Of a stretch of 5,742 bases of DNA, positions 1 to 5,719 are shown piece by piece. Within the stretch, counting starts at the first letter, position 1, and each line of letters begins with the position of its first letter. The stretch is taken from the NCBI GenBank assembly GCA_028687395.1, contig JAQUAE010000140.1, forward strand, positions 1 through 5,742. Direction: 5' to 3'. The position numbers and the translations under genes were made by a program. The notes under the pieces are model-generated. The model was given only the letters and a program-made list of their open reading frames with translations. It did no database searches and was not told the DNA's origin. The DNA is from Anaerolineales bacterium. GTDB lineage: Bacteria > Chloroflexota > Anaerolineae > Anaerolineales > UBA4823.

Positions 1-2
1 TG

Positions 3-146
3 CTCGTCGAGCAGAACGCCCGCATGGCGCTGCAGGTAGCCGACCGAGGGTACGTGTTGCAGACTGGAGAGATCGTCCTCAGCGGCTCGGCGGAGAGCCT
101 GCGCGCTAACGAGACGGTGCGGAAAGCTTACCTCGGGATCGAATAA
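3..146 (+). CDS. LivF-like branched-chain amino acid ABC transporter ATPase (3' end only)
   Basis: Only the last 47 codons and the TAA stop (144-146) lie in the window; the start is off the left edge. The visible peptide opens with LVEQNARMALQVADRGYVL and ends RKAYLGIE. These are hallmarks of LivF, one of the two cytoplasmic ATPases of the branched-chain amino acid (HAAT) importer: the LVEQN segment in the switch region after Walker B, the ADRGYVL strand, the 'TGEIVLSG' hairpin and the terminal 'YLG'. In this family the protein powers uptake through LivH/LivM with a periplasmic or lipid-anchored binding protein. It is probably the last gene of its own operon, because a hairpin-bearing gap of 142 nt follows. 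LivF-type ATPases also serve urea, amide and other amino acid importers, so the substrate cannot be read from this fragment. Confidence 0.9.
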   Translation, partial: LVEQNARMALQVADRGYVLQTGEIVLSGSAESLRANETVRKAYLGIE

Positions 147-159
147 CGTCAAGCCCCGC

Positions 160-197
160 GAACGTGGAGCGCTAAGATCAGCTCCCCACACGTTTTT
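160..197 (+). terminator. possible Rho-independent terminator after the LivF-like gene
   Basis: Fourteen bases after the stop codon, GGAGC (166-170) pairs with GCTCC (181-185) around a 10-nt loop. The stem can continue as AACGT (161-165) with ACGTT (190-194) after a 4-nt bulge on the right arm. A run of five T follows immediately (193-197) and is partly used by the lower stem. The bulge and short T tract make this a mediocre terminator. It fits the position well and suggests that the following genes have their own promoter. Confidence 0.4.
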
Positions 198-201
198 CAC
201 C

Positions 202-242
202 CAAGAGTACAGGCGCCGGACCAGCGTGCCCCTGTACTCTTG
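202..242. repeat. perfect 12-bp inverted repeat, possible operator or leader hairpin
   Basis: CAAGAGTACAGG (202-213) is the exact reverse complement of CCTGTACTCTTG (231-242), separated by 17 nt. Two further G-C pairs are possible inside the loop (215-216 with 228-229). No T tract follows on either strand, so it does not look like an intrinsic terminator. It lies between the LivF-like gene and the start of the downstream four-gene cluster, and its right arm overlaps a weak promoter-like -35 element. A binding site for a dimeric regulator or a 5' leader structure are the reasonable readings; which one is not decidable from sequence alone. Confidence 0.6.
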
Positions 243-267
243 TGGCTTAAGAGAGGCGCAGGATAGT
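240..267 (+). promoter_or_regulatory. weak sigma-70-like promoter candidate
   Basis: TTGTGG (240-245) and GATAGT (262-267) are separated by 16 nt and match the -35 and -10 consensus at 3 of 6 and 4 of 6 positions. The implied transcript would start near 274, leaving a leader of about 15 nt before the ATG at 289. The -35 candidate overlaps the right arm of the inverted repeat, an arrangement suited to repression. The match is weak and may be chance. Confidence 0.2.
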
Positions 268-278
268 TTCTTACCAGC

Positions 279-285
279 AGGTGAG
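279..285 (+). promoter_or_regulatory. ribosome binding site deciding the ATG at 289
   Basis: AGGTGAG lies 3 nt before the ATG at 289. It favours this start over the in-frame GTG at 226, which sits in the loop of the inverted repeat and would add 21 residues with no family counterpart. The family's usual N-terminus ('hL..eeV...L.M.e.I') begins exactly at 289. Confidence 0.6.
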
Positions 286-288
286 AAG

Positions 289-1278
289 ATGATCGTGCTC
301 AATGCCGAAGAGGTGCGTAGGGCTCTGCCCATGGGGGAGTGCATTGCGGGGATGAAGCGTGCTTTCACCGCCTTCTCGCAAGGACGCGCTGAGGTCCCCC
401 TACGTTCGCGATTGGAAATCCCGCCCCACGACGCCCTGGCGCTGTTCATGCCGGCGTATGTCAACCACCCACAAGGAGATGCCCTGGCGGTCAAGGTGGT
501 CAGCCTGTATCCCCATAATCCCGAGAGGGGGTTGGCTTACATCCACGCCGCGGTGCTGGTCTTCGCCGCGGAGAGTGGGCAGGCGCTGGCGCTGCTCGAA
601 GGGGGGAGCCTGACCGCCATCCGCACCGGAGCTGCTTCCGGCGCGGCCACAGACGCGCTGGCGCGCCCGGAGAGCTCCCGCGTCGCCATCCTGGGGGCCG
701 GTGTGCAGGGACGCACGCAACTGGAAGCCGTGTGCACCGTGCGCCCGATTCGCACCGCCTGGATATATGACAGCCTCCCGGAAAAGATCGATGCTTTCAT
801 CAACGATATGGCGGGGAAAGGTCTCATTCCCCGCGATTTGCGCCCGGCTAAAGACGCCCGCCAGGCCATCTCCCAGGCAGATATCGTCTGCTGCGCCACC
901 ACCTCTCGCCAGGCCGTCTTCACCGATTCTGACCTGCTCCCCGGCGCGCACATCAACGCCATCGGCGCCTACACACCCGAGATGCAGGAGGTGCCCGTGG
1001 AAACCATCGCCCGCGCACTGCTGGTCGTCGACTCGCGGGGAGCGGCGCTGGCTGAAGCGGGCGACGTCCTCCAGGCCATCCAGCAATCGCGCATCGCCGC
1101 TGAACATATACACGCCGAGATCGGCGAAATCCTGGCGGGGGCTGCACCGGGGCGCTCGAGCCCAGAGCAAGTCACGGTGTTCAAATCGGTCGGGGTCGCC
1201 GTGCAGGACGCCGTCGCCGCTCAGCTCGCCCTGGAGAACGCCAGCAAACTCTACATAGGGAAGGAAATTGCGTGGTGA
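289..1278 (+). CDS. ornithine cyclodeaminase/mu-crystallin family NAD(P)-dependent enzyme, likely imine/ketimine reductase type
   Basis: The 329-residue product from ATG 289 has the full length usual for this family. Visible features are the N-terminal substrate domain with 'VPLRSRLEIP' and 'LAVKVVSLYPHNP' (K69), then 'GGSLTAIRTGAASG' (R112) and the Rossmann nucleotide loop GAGVQG (136-141). 'ADIVCCATTS' (197-206), 'HINAIGAYTPEMQEV' (221-235) and the C-terminal 'FKSVGVAVQDAVAA' (298-311) follow. K69 and R112 fall at the same numbers as the substrate-binding residues known from Pseudomonas putida ornithine cyclodeaminase. The catalytic Asp228 of that enzyme is Tyr here, so true ornithine cyclodeamination is unlikely. 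Relatives lacking this Asp include delta1-pyrroline-2-carboxylate and other ketimine reductases and amino acid dehydrogenases. The protein should be cytoplasmic. The next gene, 63 nt downstream, is a flavin amino acid oxidoreductase, so a role on a cyclic imine or imino acid is a fair inference. Family membership is secure; the substrate is not. Confidence 0.88.
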   Translation: MIVLNAEEVRRALPMGECIAGMKRAFTAFSQGRAEVPLRSRLEIPPHDALALFMPAYVNHPQGDALAVKVVSLYPHNPERGLAYIHAAVLVFAAESGQALALLEGGSLTAIRTGAASGAATDALARPESSRVAILGAGVQGRTQLEAVCTVRPIRTAWIYDSLPEKIDAFINDMAGKGLIPRDLRPAKDARQAISQADIVCCATTSRQAVFTDSDLLPGAHINAIGAYTPEMQEVPVETIARALLVVDSRGAALAEAGDVLQAIQQSRIAAEHIHAEIGEILAGAAPGRSSPEQVTVFKSVGVAVQDAVAAQLALENASKLYIGKEIAW

Positions 1279-1331
1279 CGCCTGCACAAAAGAACCGGCT
1301 AGCCATTGATTTTCCAAACCACACATCCACT

Positions 1332-1338
1332 GGGAGGG
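1332..1338 (+). promoter_or_regulatory. ribosome binding site deciding the ATG at 1342
   Basis: GGGAGGG lies 3 nt before the ATG at 1342 and is the strongest Shine-Dalgarno in the gap. It favours this ATG over an in-frame TTG at 1306, which would place the Shine-Dalgarno inside the coding region. From 1342 the beta-alpha-beta FAD motif begins after only seven residues, as is usual for the family. Confidence 0.7.
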
Positions 1339-1341
1339 CTC

Positions 1342-2496
1342 ATGGAAGTGCCTAAAACTGCGAACATCGTCGTCATTGGTGGAGGAGTGATGGGCGCCAG
1401 CACGGCTTATCACCTGGCGCTGCGGGGGGAGAAGGACATCGTCTTGTTGGAGAAGGAGGAATTCTTCGGGCTGGGCGCCACCGGGCGTTGCGCCGGGGGT
1501 GTGCGCTACCAGTTCTCCACCGAGATCAACGTCAAGCTTTCCCTGGTCAGCCTGCCCATGCTCGAACGCTTTCAGGAGGAGACCGGTCAATCCATAGACT
1601 ATCGTAAGTGCGGTTATTTGTTCATCCTTACGAATGAGGCCGATGTCCAGGTCTTCCAGGCAGCCATGCGCATGCAGAATCGGCTCGGCGCGCAAACCGA
1701 ATGGCTGACGGGTGATGAGATTCGCCAGCGCCTGCCCAACATGCGCCTGGAGGACGTTCTTGGCGGCACGTTCAACGCCCAGGATGGGCTGGTGGATCCC
1801 AACAGCGTGGTGATGGGCTACATCAACGCCGGGACGCGCCGGGGAGTGAGGGCATTGACCAACAGCGCAGTGACCGGCATCTCCGTCGAGCACGGGAAGG
1901 TCACCGGCGTGCAGACGGCAAGGGGGAGCATCGCCGCGCCGGTCGTGGTGGACGCCACTGGCCCGTGGTCCGGCGCCACCAGCCAACTGGCTGGCCTGCG
2001 CGTGCCGGTCACGCCCCTGCGCAGGCAGTGGTTGACCACTGCCCCGCTGGCGGAGATACCCCCCGATTTCCCCTTCATGCTCGACTTTGCCCATTCGCTC
2101 TACTTTCACCGGGAGGGGATGGGCTTGCTCACCGGCATGTCCAACCCAAATGAGAAACCGGGCTTCGACCAGAGCGTGGACCCGGAATGGGAGCTGGTGC
2201 ACATGGAAGCAGCCACCAGGCGCCTGCCCTTGCTCGAGAAAGCCGGGCTGGCTTCGCACTGGGCGGGGCTGTACGAGGTCTCGCCGGATGCCCACCCGAT
2301 CTTCGGCAAGACGCCCGTGAAGGGTTATTACCTCGTCACCGGCTTCTCCGGGCACGGATTCATGCATGGGCCGGTGAGCGGCAAGCTGATGAGCGAGATC
2401 ATCCTGGACGGCCAGGCGACCACCGTGGACGTGTCCATGCTCGATCTGGCTCGCTTCGAGGAAGGCCGCCAAATCCGGGAGTACCATGTCGTCTGA
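1342..2496 (+). CDS. FAD-dependent amino acid oxidoreductase, DAO family (sarcosine oxidase beta / proline dehydrogenase beta-like)
   Basis: The 384-residue protein is a complete DAO-family flavoprotein that should oxidise a primary or secondary amino acid to the imine. The N-terminus carries the dinucleotide fold 'NIVVIGGGVMGAS' (8-20) with ribose-binding E37 at the end of the second strand. The sarcosine oxidase beta-type motif 'GATGRCAGGVR' follows at 45-55. The mid-section has 'NAQDGLVDPNSV' and 'VDATGPWSG', then 'TPLRRQW'. The C-terminus has 'GLYEVSPDAHPIFG' (309-322) and the FAD-contacting 'TGFSGHGFMHGPVSGK' (333-348). The cysteine that anchors FAD covalently in monomeric sarcosine oxidase appears to be replaced by Gly309, so FAD is probably non-covalent. 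Length and motifs fit the beta subunits of heteromeric sarcosine oxidase and archaeal proline dehydrogenase, but no alpha, gamma or delta partner is in the window. There is no signal peptide, so it should be cytoplasmic. It sits 63 nt after the imine-reductase-like gene and 57 nt before the CinA-like gene, compatible with one operon. Glycine, sarcosine, proline, hydroxyproline or a D-amino acid are all possible substrates. Confidence 0.88.
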   Translation: MEVPKTANIVVIGGGVMGASTAYHLALRGEKDIVLLEKEEFFGLGATGRCAGGVRYQFSTEINVKLSLVSLPMLERFQEETGQSIDYRKCGYLFILTNEADVQVFQAAMRMQNRLGAQTEWLTGDEIRQRLPNMRLEDVLGGTFNAQDGLVDPNSVVMGYINAGTRRGVRALTNSAVTGISVEHGKVTGVQTARGSIAAPVVVDATGPWSGATSQLAGLRVPVTPLRRQWLTTAPLAEIPPDFPFMLDFAHSLYFHREGMGLLTGMSNPNEKPGFDQSVDPEWELVHMEAATRRLPLLEKAGLASHWAGLYEVSPDAHPIFGKTPVKGYYLVTGFSGHGFMHGPVSGKLMSEIILDGQATTVDVSMLDLARFEEGRQIREYHVV

Positions 2497-2553
2497 GCGG
2501 ATTGCGCCGGGCAACGAGCCTGCCTCCCATCCTGGATGTAACGGGAAGCCAGC

Positions 2554-3696
2554 ATGCCTGTAGCGGAAATCATCACCATCGGCACCGAACTGCTCCTGGG
2601 TGAGATACTCGACACCAACGCCCAATACCTGGCGCGCGCCTTGCGCGAGATAGGCATCGACCTGTATCGCAAATCCACCGTGGGGGATAACCCTAAGCGT
2701 ATTGCGGAGGCTATCCAGCAAGCCCTGAGCCGGGCGGATATCGTCCTGATGACCGGCGGCCTGGGGCCGACTGTGGACGACCCCACACGAGAAGCGGTAG
2801 CGCTTGCCTTGGGAGTGAGCCTCGAATTCCACCCCGAACTATGGGAGCAGGTGCAGGCGCGCTTCAAGCGCTACGAGCGCCAGCCCACGGAGAACAACAA
2901 GCGCCAGGCGATGCTGCCGGCCGGGGCGACCGCCATCGAAAATCCGGTGGGCACTGCGCCGGCTTTCCTTTACGAGTTGCAGGAGAAGGTAATCATAGCC
3001 CTACCAGGCGTGCCTAGAGAGATGGAACACCTGCTGCAAAACCAGGTCTTGCCCTACCTGATGGCGCACTACCACCCGGGAGTTGTCATCCTTAGCCGCA
3101 TCGTACATACCGCAGGCATCGGCGAATCGCAAATCGACGACCTGATTGGTGACCTGGAAGGGATGGATAACCCCACCGTGGGCCTGGCGGCCCATTCCGG
3201 CCAGGTGGACATCCGCATCACCGCCAAAGCAGCCTCCACCCAGGCAGCCGACCAGTTGATCCTGCCTGTCATTGGGCGCTTGCAGGAACGCCTGGGAGCG
3301 TGGATCTACGGCCTGGATGAGGAGAGCCTGGAGGTGGTGGCTATGCGCCGGCTGGCGGAGAAGGGTTGGAGACTGGTCATAGTGGAAGCCGGGACGCAAG
3401 CTGCCCTCATACGAAGGCTGGCTTCCTTTAAAGAGCAACTTGCCAGCGGGCACGTGCTGGGTTCTCTGCCCAGCGAAGAACGCTTGAGCGAGCTGCTGCA
3501 CGCCTGCTGCCGGGAGCAGCAGGCCGAAGTCGGGCTGGGCGTAGTAATTTATCCTGGCAGCGAGAAGCAAGACGTCCGCTTTCTGTTGCTCACCCCGGCA
3601 GGCATGCAGCGCTTCGCCAGGCCATATGGCGGCCCGCCTCAGAGCGCCCCACGCTGGGCGGTCAATGCCAGCCTGGATATCTTGCGCAACCTTTAA
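2554..3696 (+). CDS. CinA-like protein with degenerate C-terminal (PncC) domain
   Basis: The 380-residue product has the two-part CinA layout. The N-terminal COG1058 / MoaB-MogA-like domain is well preserved: 'ITIGTELLLGEILDTN' (7-22), 'TGGLGPTVDDPTRE' (67-80), 'NNKRQAMLPAGA' (114-125), 'NPVGTAPAF' (130-138) and 'LPGVPREM' (150-157). 'GIGESQIDDLI' (188-198) follows in the middle domain. Known CinA proteins combine ADP-ribose pyrophosphatase activity in this part with nicotinamide mononucleotide deamidase (PncC) activity in the C-terminal part. Here the C-terminal part (about 258-380) keeps the size and the end ('WAVNASLDILRNL'), but the ESCTGG motif carrying the catalytic serine reads EAGTQA (278-283). 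The following conserved glycine-rich and 'YSN..K' segments are not recognisable. NMN deamidation is therefore unlikely, while nucleotide pyrophosphatase function could remain. At 380 residues it is somewhat shorter than the roughly 415 typical of CinA. A modest Shine-Dalgarno (GGGAAG, 2543-2548) supports ATG 2554. The reading frame is open, so this is a diverged protein rather than a pseudogene. Confidence 0.88.
   Translation: MPVAEIITIGTELLLGEILDTNAQYLARALREIGIDLYRKSTVGDNPKRIAEAIQQALSRADIVLMTGGLGPTVDDPTREAVALALGVSLEFHPELWEQVQARFKRYERQPTENNKRQAMLPAGATAIENPVGTAPAFLYELQEKVIIALPGVPREMEHLLQNQVLPYLMAHYHPGVVILSRIVHTAGIGESQIDDLIGDLEGMDNPTVGLAAHSGQVDIRITAKAASTQAADQLILPVIGRLQERLGAWIYGLDEESLEVVAMRRLAEKGWRLVIVEAGTQAALIRRLASFKEQLASGHVLGSLPSEERLSELLHACCREQQAEVGLGVVIYPGSEKQDVRFLLLTPAGMQRFARPYGGPPQSAPRWAVNASLDILRNL
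3502..3524 (+). repeat. 9-bp perfect hairpin inside the CinA-like gene
   Basis: GCCTGCTGC (3502-3510) and GCAGCAGGC (3516-3524) pair perfectly around the 5-nt loop CGGGA, within codons for HACCREQQA of the CinA-like C-terminal region. No T tract follows, so it is not a terminator. It may be no more than a chance structure in GC-rich coding sequence. Confidence 0.5.
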
Positions 3697-3717
3697 ATTC
3701 GACGAGGGAGAAGATCG

Positions 3718-5709
3718 ATGCCAGCACGCGTAGACACCTTATTGACCAACGCCATCCTCCTGACCATGGATGACCAGTTGACCCGTTACGAACCGGGCGC
3801 CGTGGCCGTCCAGGGGGGCGAAATCCTGGCGGTTGGTGCGGATGCCGATCTGCGCGGCGCCTACGCGGCCGTCGAAGTGGTGGATTGCCAGGGCAAGGTG
3901 GTGATGCCCGGCCTGGTGAACGCCCACACTCACGTGCCAATGACCTTGCTGCGCGGGCTTGCCGACGACCTGCGCCTGGACGTCTGGCTGCAGGGGTACA
4001 TGATGCCGGTCGAGCGCGAGTACGTCTCGCCAGATTTCGTGCACCTGGGAACCTTGTTAGCCTGCGTGGAGATGATTCGCTCCGGCGTGACCTGCTTCGC
4101 GGACATGTACTACTTCGAAGAGGATGTGGCCAAAGCCACCCAGGCGGTCGGGATGCGGGCGGTTTGCTCGCAAACCGTGATGAAATATCCCACGCCGGAT
4201 GCGGCCTCCTACGAAGAGTCGCTCGCTCTGGCTGAGGAGTTCATCCAACGCTGGAAGGATAATCCCCTCATCGTACCTTCAGTTGCCCCTCACGCTCCCT
4301 ACACCTGCACTGCGGAGATACTCAAAGCCACTTCTGCGCTGGCGGTCAAGTACGACGTCCCGCTACACACCCACCTGGCTGAGACTGCTACGGAGGTCGA
4401 GAACTCGCGCGATGAACACGGCATGCCAGTCATCCCTTACGTCAAGAAGCAGAACATCTTCGACGCCAAAGTGCTGGCTGCCCATTGCGTGCACATCGAC
4501 GAGGGCGAAATCTACACCCTGCAGCACCACAAGGCTGGGGTGGCTCACAACCCCTCCTCCAACTTGAAACTGGCCTCCGGATTCGCGCCGGTGACCAAGA
4601 TGCTCGAGGCCGGCCTGCACGTGGGGATCGGCACGGACGGGCCAGCCTCCAACAACGACCTGGACATGTTCGAGGAGATCCGCCTGGCGGCGTTCATCGC
4701 CAAGGCCGTCTCTGGAAACCCCACCGCGCTCCCGGCGCAAATTGCCCTCTCCATGGGCACGCTGCAAGGCGCCAGAGCCCTGCACATTGGCCATCTGACC
4801 GGCTCCCTGGAACCCGGCAAGAAGGCCGACCTGATCCTGGTGGACATCAGCTCGCTGCATAACCAGCCGCGCTTCAAGCACGATGCCAACGGCGTGTACG
4901 CCCAACTGGTGTATTCAGCCAAGTCGAGCGACGTCAGCGACGTGATGGTGAATGGCAGATGGCTGATGCGTGATCGCGCCCTGATCACCATCGCCGAGGA
5001 CGGCCTGCTGGCGCAGGCCGGAGAATACGCCCGGCGGATCGACGCTTTCCTTATCCAGCGGGAGCAGTCGGTGCTCTCCAAGCTGGTAGCCATCGGCGGC
5101 GCGCAGGAGGTCGAAAGCTTCGAAGTGCAAGCCAAGGCCAAGATAGCCGATCCCGCTCCCATCCTGGAAGCGCTGCAGAAAGCGGAGATCGAGATCCTGC
5201 ACTCCCGGCATTACCACGAGTACGACACCTATTTCTCCTTCGAGGACGCTTCGCAAGGTTACATCCGTTACCGGGAAGACGAGTTCATCGACAAGGACGG
5301 GGGAGTGAGCAACGTGCGCTACCGGCTGACCCTGATCGGCCAGGCGCGCGAGAACCGCTTCCCCAGCGACGTCCTGCTCTCGCGCAGCCGCTTCATCGCC
5401 CCCGCCTCGCACAGCCTGCGCTTCTACCGGGAATATTTCAAACCCGCCCGGGAGACCTTCATCGAAAAGGACCGCCTGAGGTGGCGCGTCCTCTACCAGG
5501 GTACCGAGTTCTACATCAACCTCGACCGGGTCGACCAGCCGGACCTGGGTTACTTCGTGGAGGTGAAGAGCCGCACGTGGAGCCTGCGCGACGCCGAGAA
5601 CAAGGCCACGCTGGCCACCGAATTGCTCGCCTTCCTGGGCGTTCCGCTGCAGAAGACTGTCGCGCAGGATTACGTCGAGATCGCCGAAGACCAGCCTCCA
5701 GGCGGATAG
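3718..5709 (+). CDS. fusion protein: MtaD-type amidohydrolase (SAH/MTA/adenosine deaminase family) + C-terminal CYTH domain
   Basis: The 663-residue product is about 220 residues longer than ordinary MtaD. Residues 1 to about 440 form a complete metal-dependent amidohydrolase: the N-terminal beta-sandwich strand 'DTLLTNAILLTMD', metal ligands H70 and H72 in 'MPGLVNAHTHVPM', H192 in 'APHAPYTC', H219 and acid E222 in 'HTHLAET', H256 in 'AAHCVH' and D307 in 'GTDGPASNN', then 'GSLEPGKKADLILVD'. The 27-, 3- and 51-residue spacings of H192-H219, H219-E222 and H256-D307 match my recollection of Thermotoga TM0936, which deaminates S-adenosylhomocysteine, methylthioadenosine and adenosine. After a helical stretch (about 425-463) comes a CYTH domain (about 464-655). 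The frame is uninterrupted, so this is a real fusion and not a frameshift. A good Shine-Dalgarno (GAGGGAG, 3704-3710, 7 nt spacer) supports ATG 3718. The CinA-like gene ends 21 nt upstream, consistent with co-transcription. Cytoplasmic; no signal peptide or membrane segment. Other cytosine-deaminase-like substrates (guanine, triazines) are possible, and the task of the CYTH part is unknown. Confidence 0.9.
   Translation: MPARVDTLLTNAILLTMDDQLTRYEPGAVAVQGGEILAVGADADLRGAYAAVEVVDCQGKVVMPGLVNAHTHVPMTLLRGLADDLRLDVWLQGYMMPVEREYVSPDFVHLGTLLACVEMIRSGVTCFADMYYFEEDVAKATQAVGMRAVCSQTVMKYPTPDAASYEESLALAEEFIQRWKDNPLIVPSVAPHAPYTCTAEILKATSALAVKYDVPLHTHLAETATEVENSRDEHGMPVIPYVKKQNIFDAKVLAAHCVHIDEGEIYTLQHHKAGVAHNPSSNLKLASGFAPVTKMLEAGLHVGIGTDGPASNNDLDMFEEIRLAAFIAKAVSGNPTALPAQIALSMGTLQGARALHIGHLTGSLEPGKKADLILVDISSLHNQPRFKHDANGVYAQLVYSAKSSDVSDVMVNGRWLMRDRALITIAEDGLLAQAGEYARRIDAFLIQREQSVLSKLVAIGGAQEVESFEVQAKAKIADPAPILEALQKAEIEILHSRHYHEYDTYFSFEDASQGYIRYREDEFIDKDGGVSNVRYRLTLIGQARENRFPSDVLLSRSRFIAPASHSLRFYREYFKPARETFIEKDRLRWRVLYQGTEFYINLDRVDQPDLGYFVEVKSRTWSLRDAENKATLATELLAFLGVPLQKTVAQDYVEIAEDQPPGG
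5107..5706 (+). other. CYTH domain encoded in the 3' third of the fusion gene
   Basis: CYTH domains form a beta-barrel tunnel that binds triphosphates with two Mg ions, in class IV (CyaB) adenylate cyclases, thiamine triphosphatases and inorganic triphosphatases. Visible here are the opening strand 'FEVQAKAKI' (468-476), 'YDTYFSF' (502-508), the basic strands 'IRYRED' (516-521) and 'VRYRLTL' (533-539), 'KDRLRWRVLYQG' (584-595), 'FYINLDRV' (598-605) and 'LGYFVEVKSRTWSL' (610-623), all in the order usual for CyaB-like proteins. Two acidic sites deviate. The ExExK signature reads E469-V-Q471-A-K473, and the late 'F.E.E' site reads F613-V-E615-V-K617. This could weaken metal binding or change the ligand, giving a sensory or altered catalytic role. 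Assignment to the CYTH fold is by motif reading only. Confidence 0.75.
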
Positions 5710-5719
5710 GTACTCGCTG

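Noticed and set aside
202..242. Reading the 12-bp inverted repeat as an intrinsic terminator
   Set aside because: Neither arm is followed by a T tract in the direction of transcription. The T run at 193-197 lies upstream of the left arm on the + strand.
226..288. Upstream GTG start for the ornithine cyclodeaminase family gene
   Set aside because: The extra 21 residues do not look like the family N-terminus. The GTG lies in the loop of the inverted repeat, and a Shine-Dalgarno precedes the ATG at 289.
1294..1305. Short palindrome (GGCTAGCC, 1298-1305 region) between the first two cluster genes
   Set aside because: It is only 8 bp, has no loop or T tract, and is within chance expectation.
1306..1341. 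Upstream TTG start for the flavoprotein gene
   Set aside because: A strong Shine-Dalgarno (GGGAGGG) sits just before the ATG at 1342, and the FAD fold begins right after that ATG.
400..2832. Very long open frame (810 codons) on the minus strand
   Set aside because: It runs antisense across three well-supported genes and both gaps between them. Its translation is rich in Gly, His, Arg, Pro and Gln with no family motifs, and it is explained by third-position GC bias of the + strand genes.
4990..5106. Possibility that the CYTH part is a separate gene joined by a lost stop or frameshift
   Set aside because: The frame is continuous through a helical linker, and I saw no clear Shine-Dalgarno plus start codon ahead of the CYTH opening strand.
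4363..5412. Minus-strand open frames of 165-205 codons under the fusion gene
   Set aside because: They overlap a gene with a complete set of catalytic motifs, mutually overlap one another, show no recognisable motifs and have no good ribosome binding sites.
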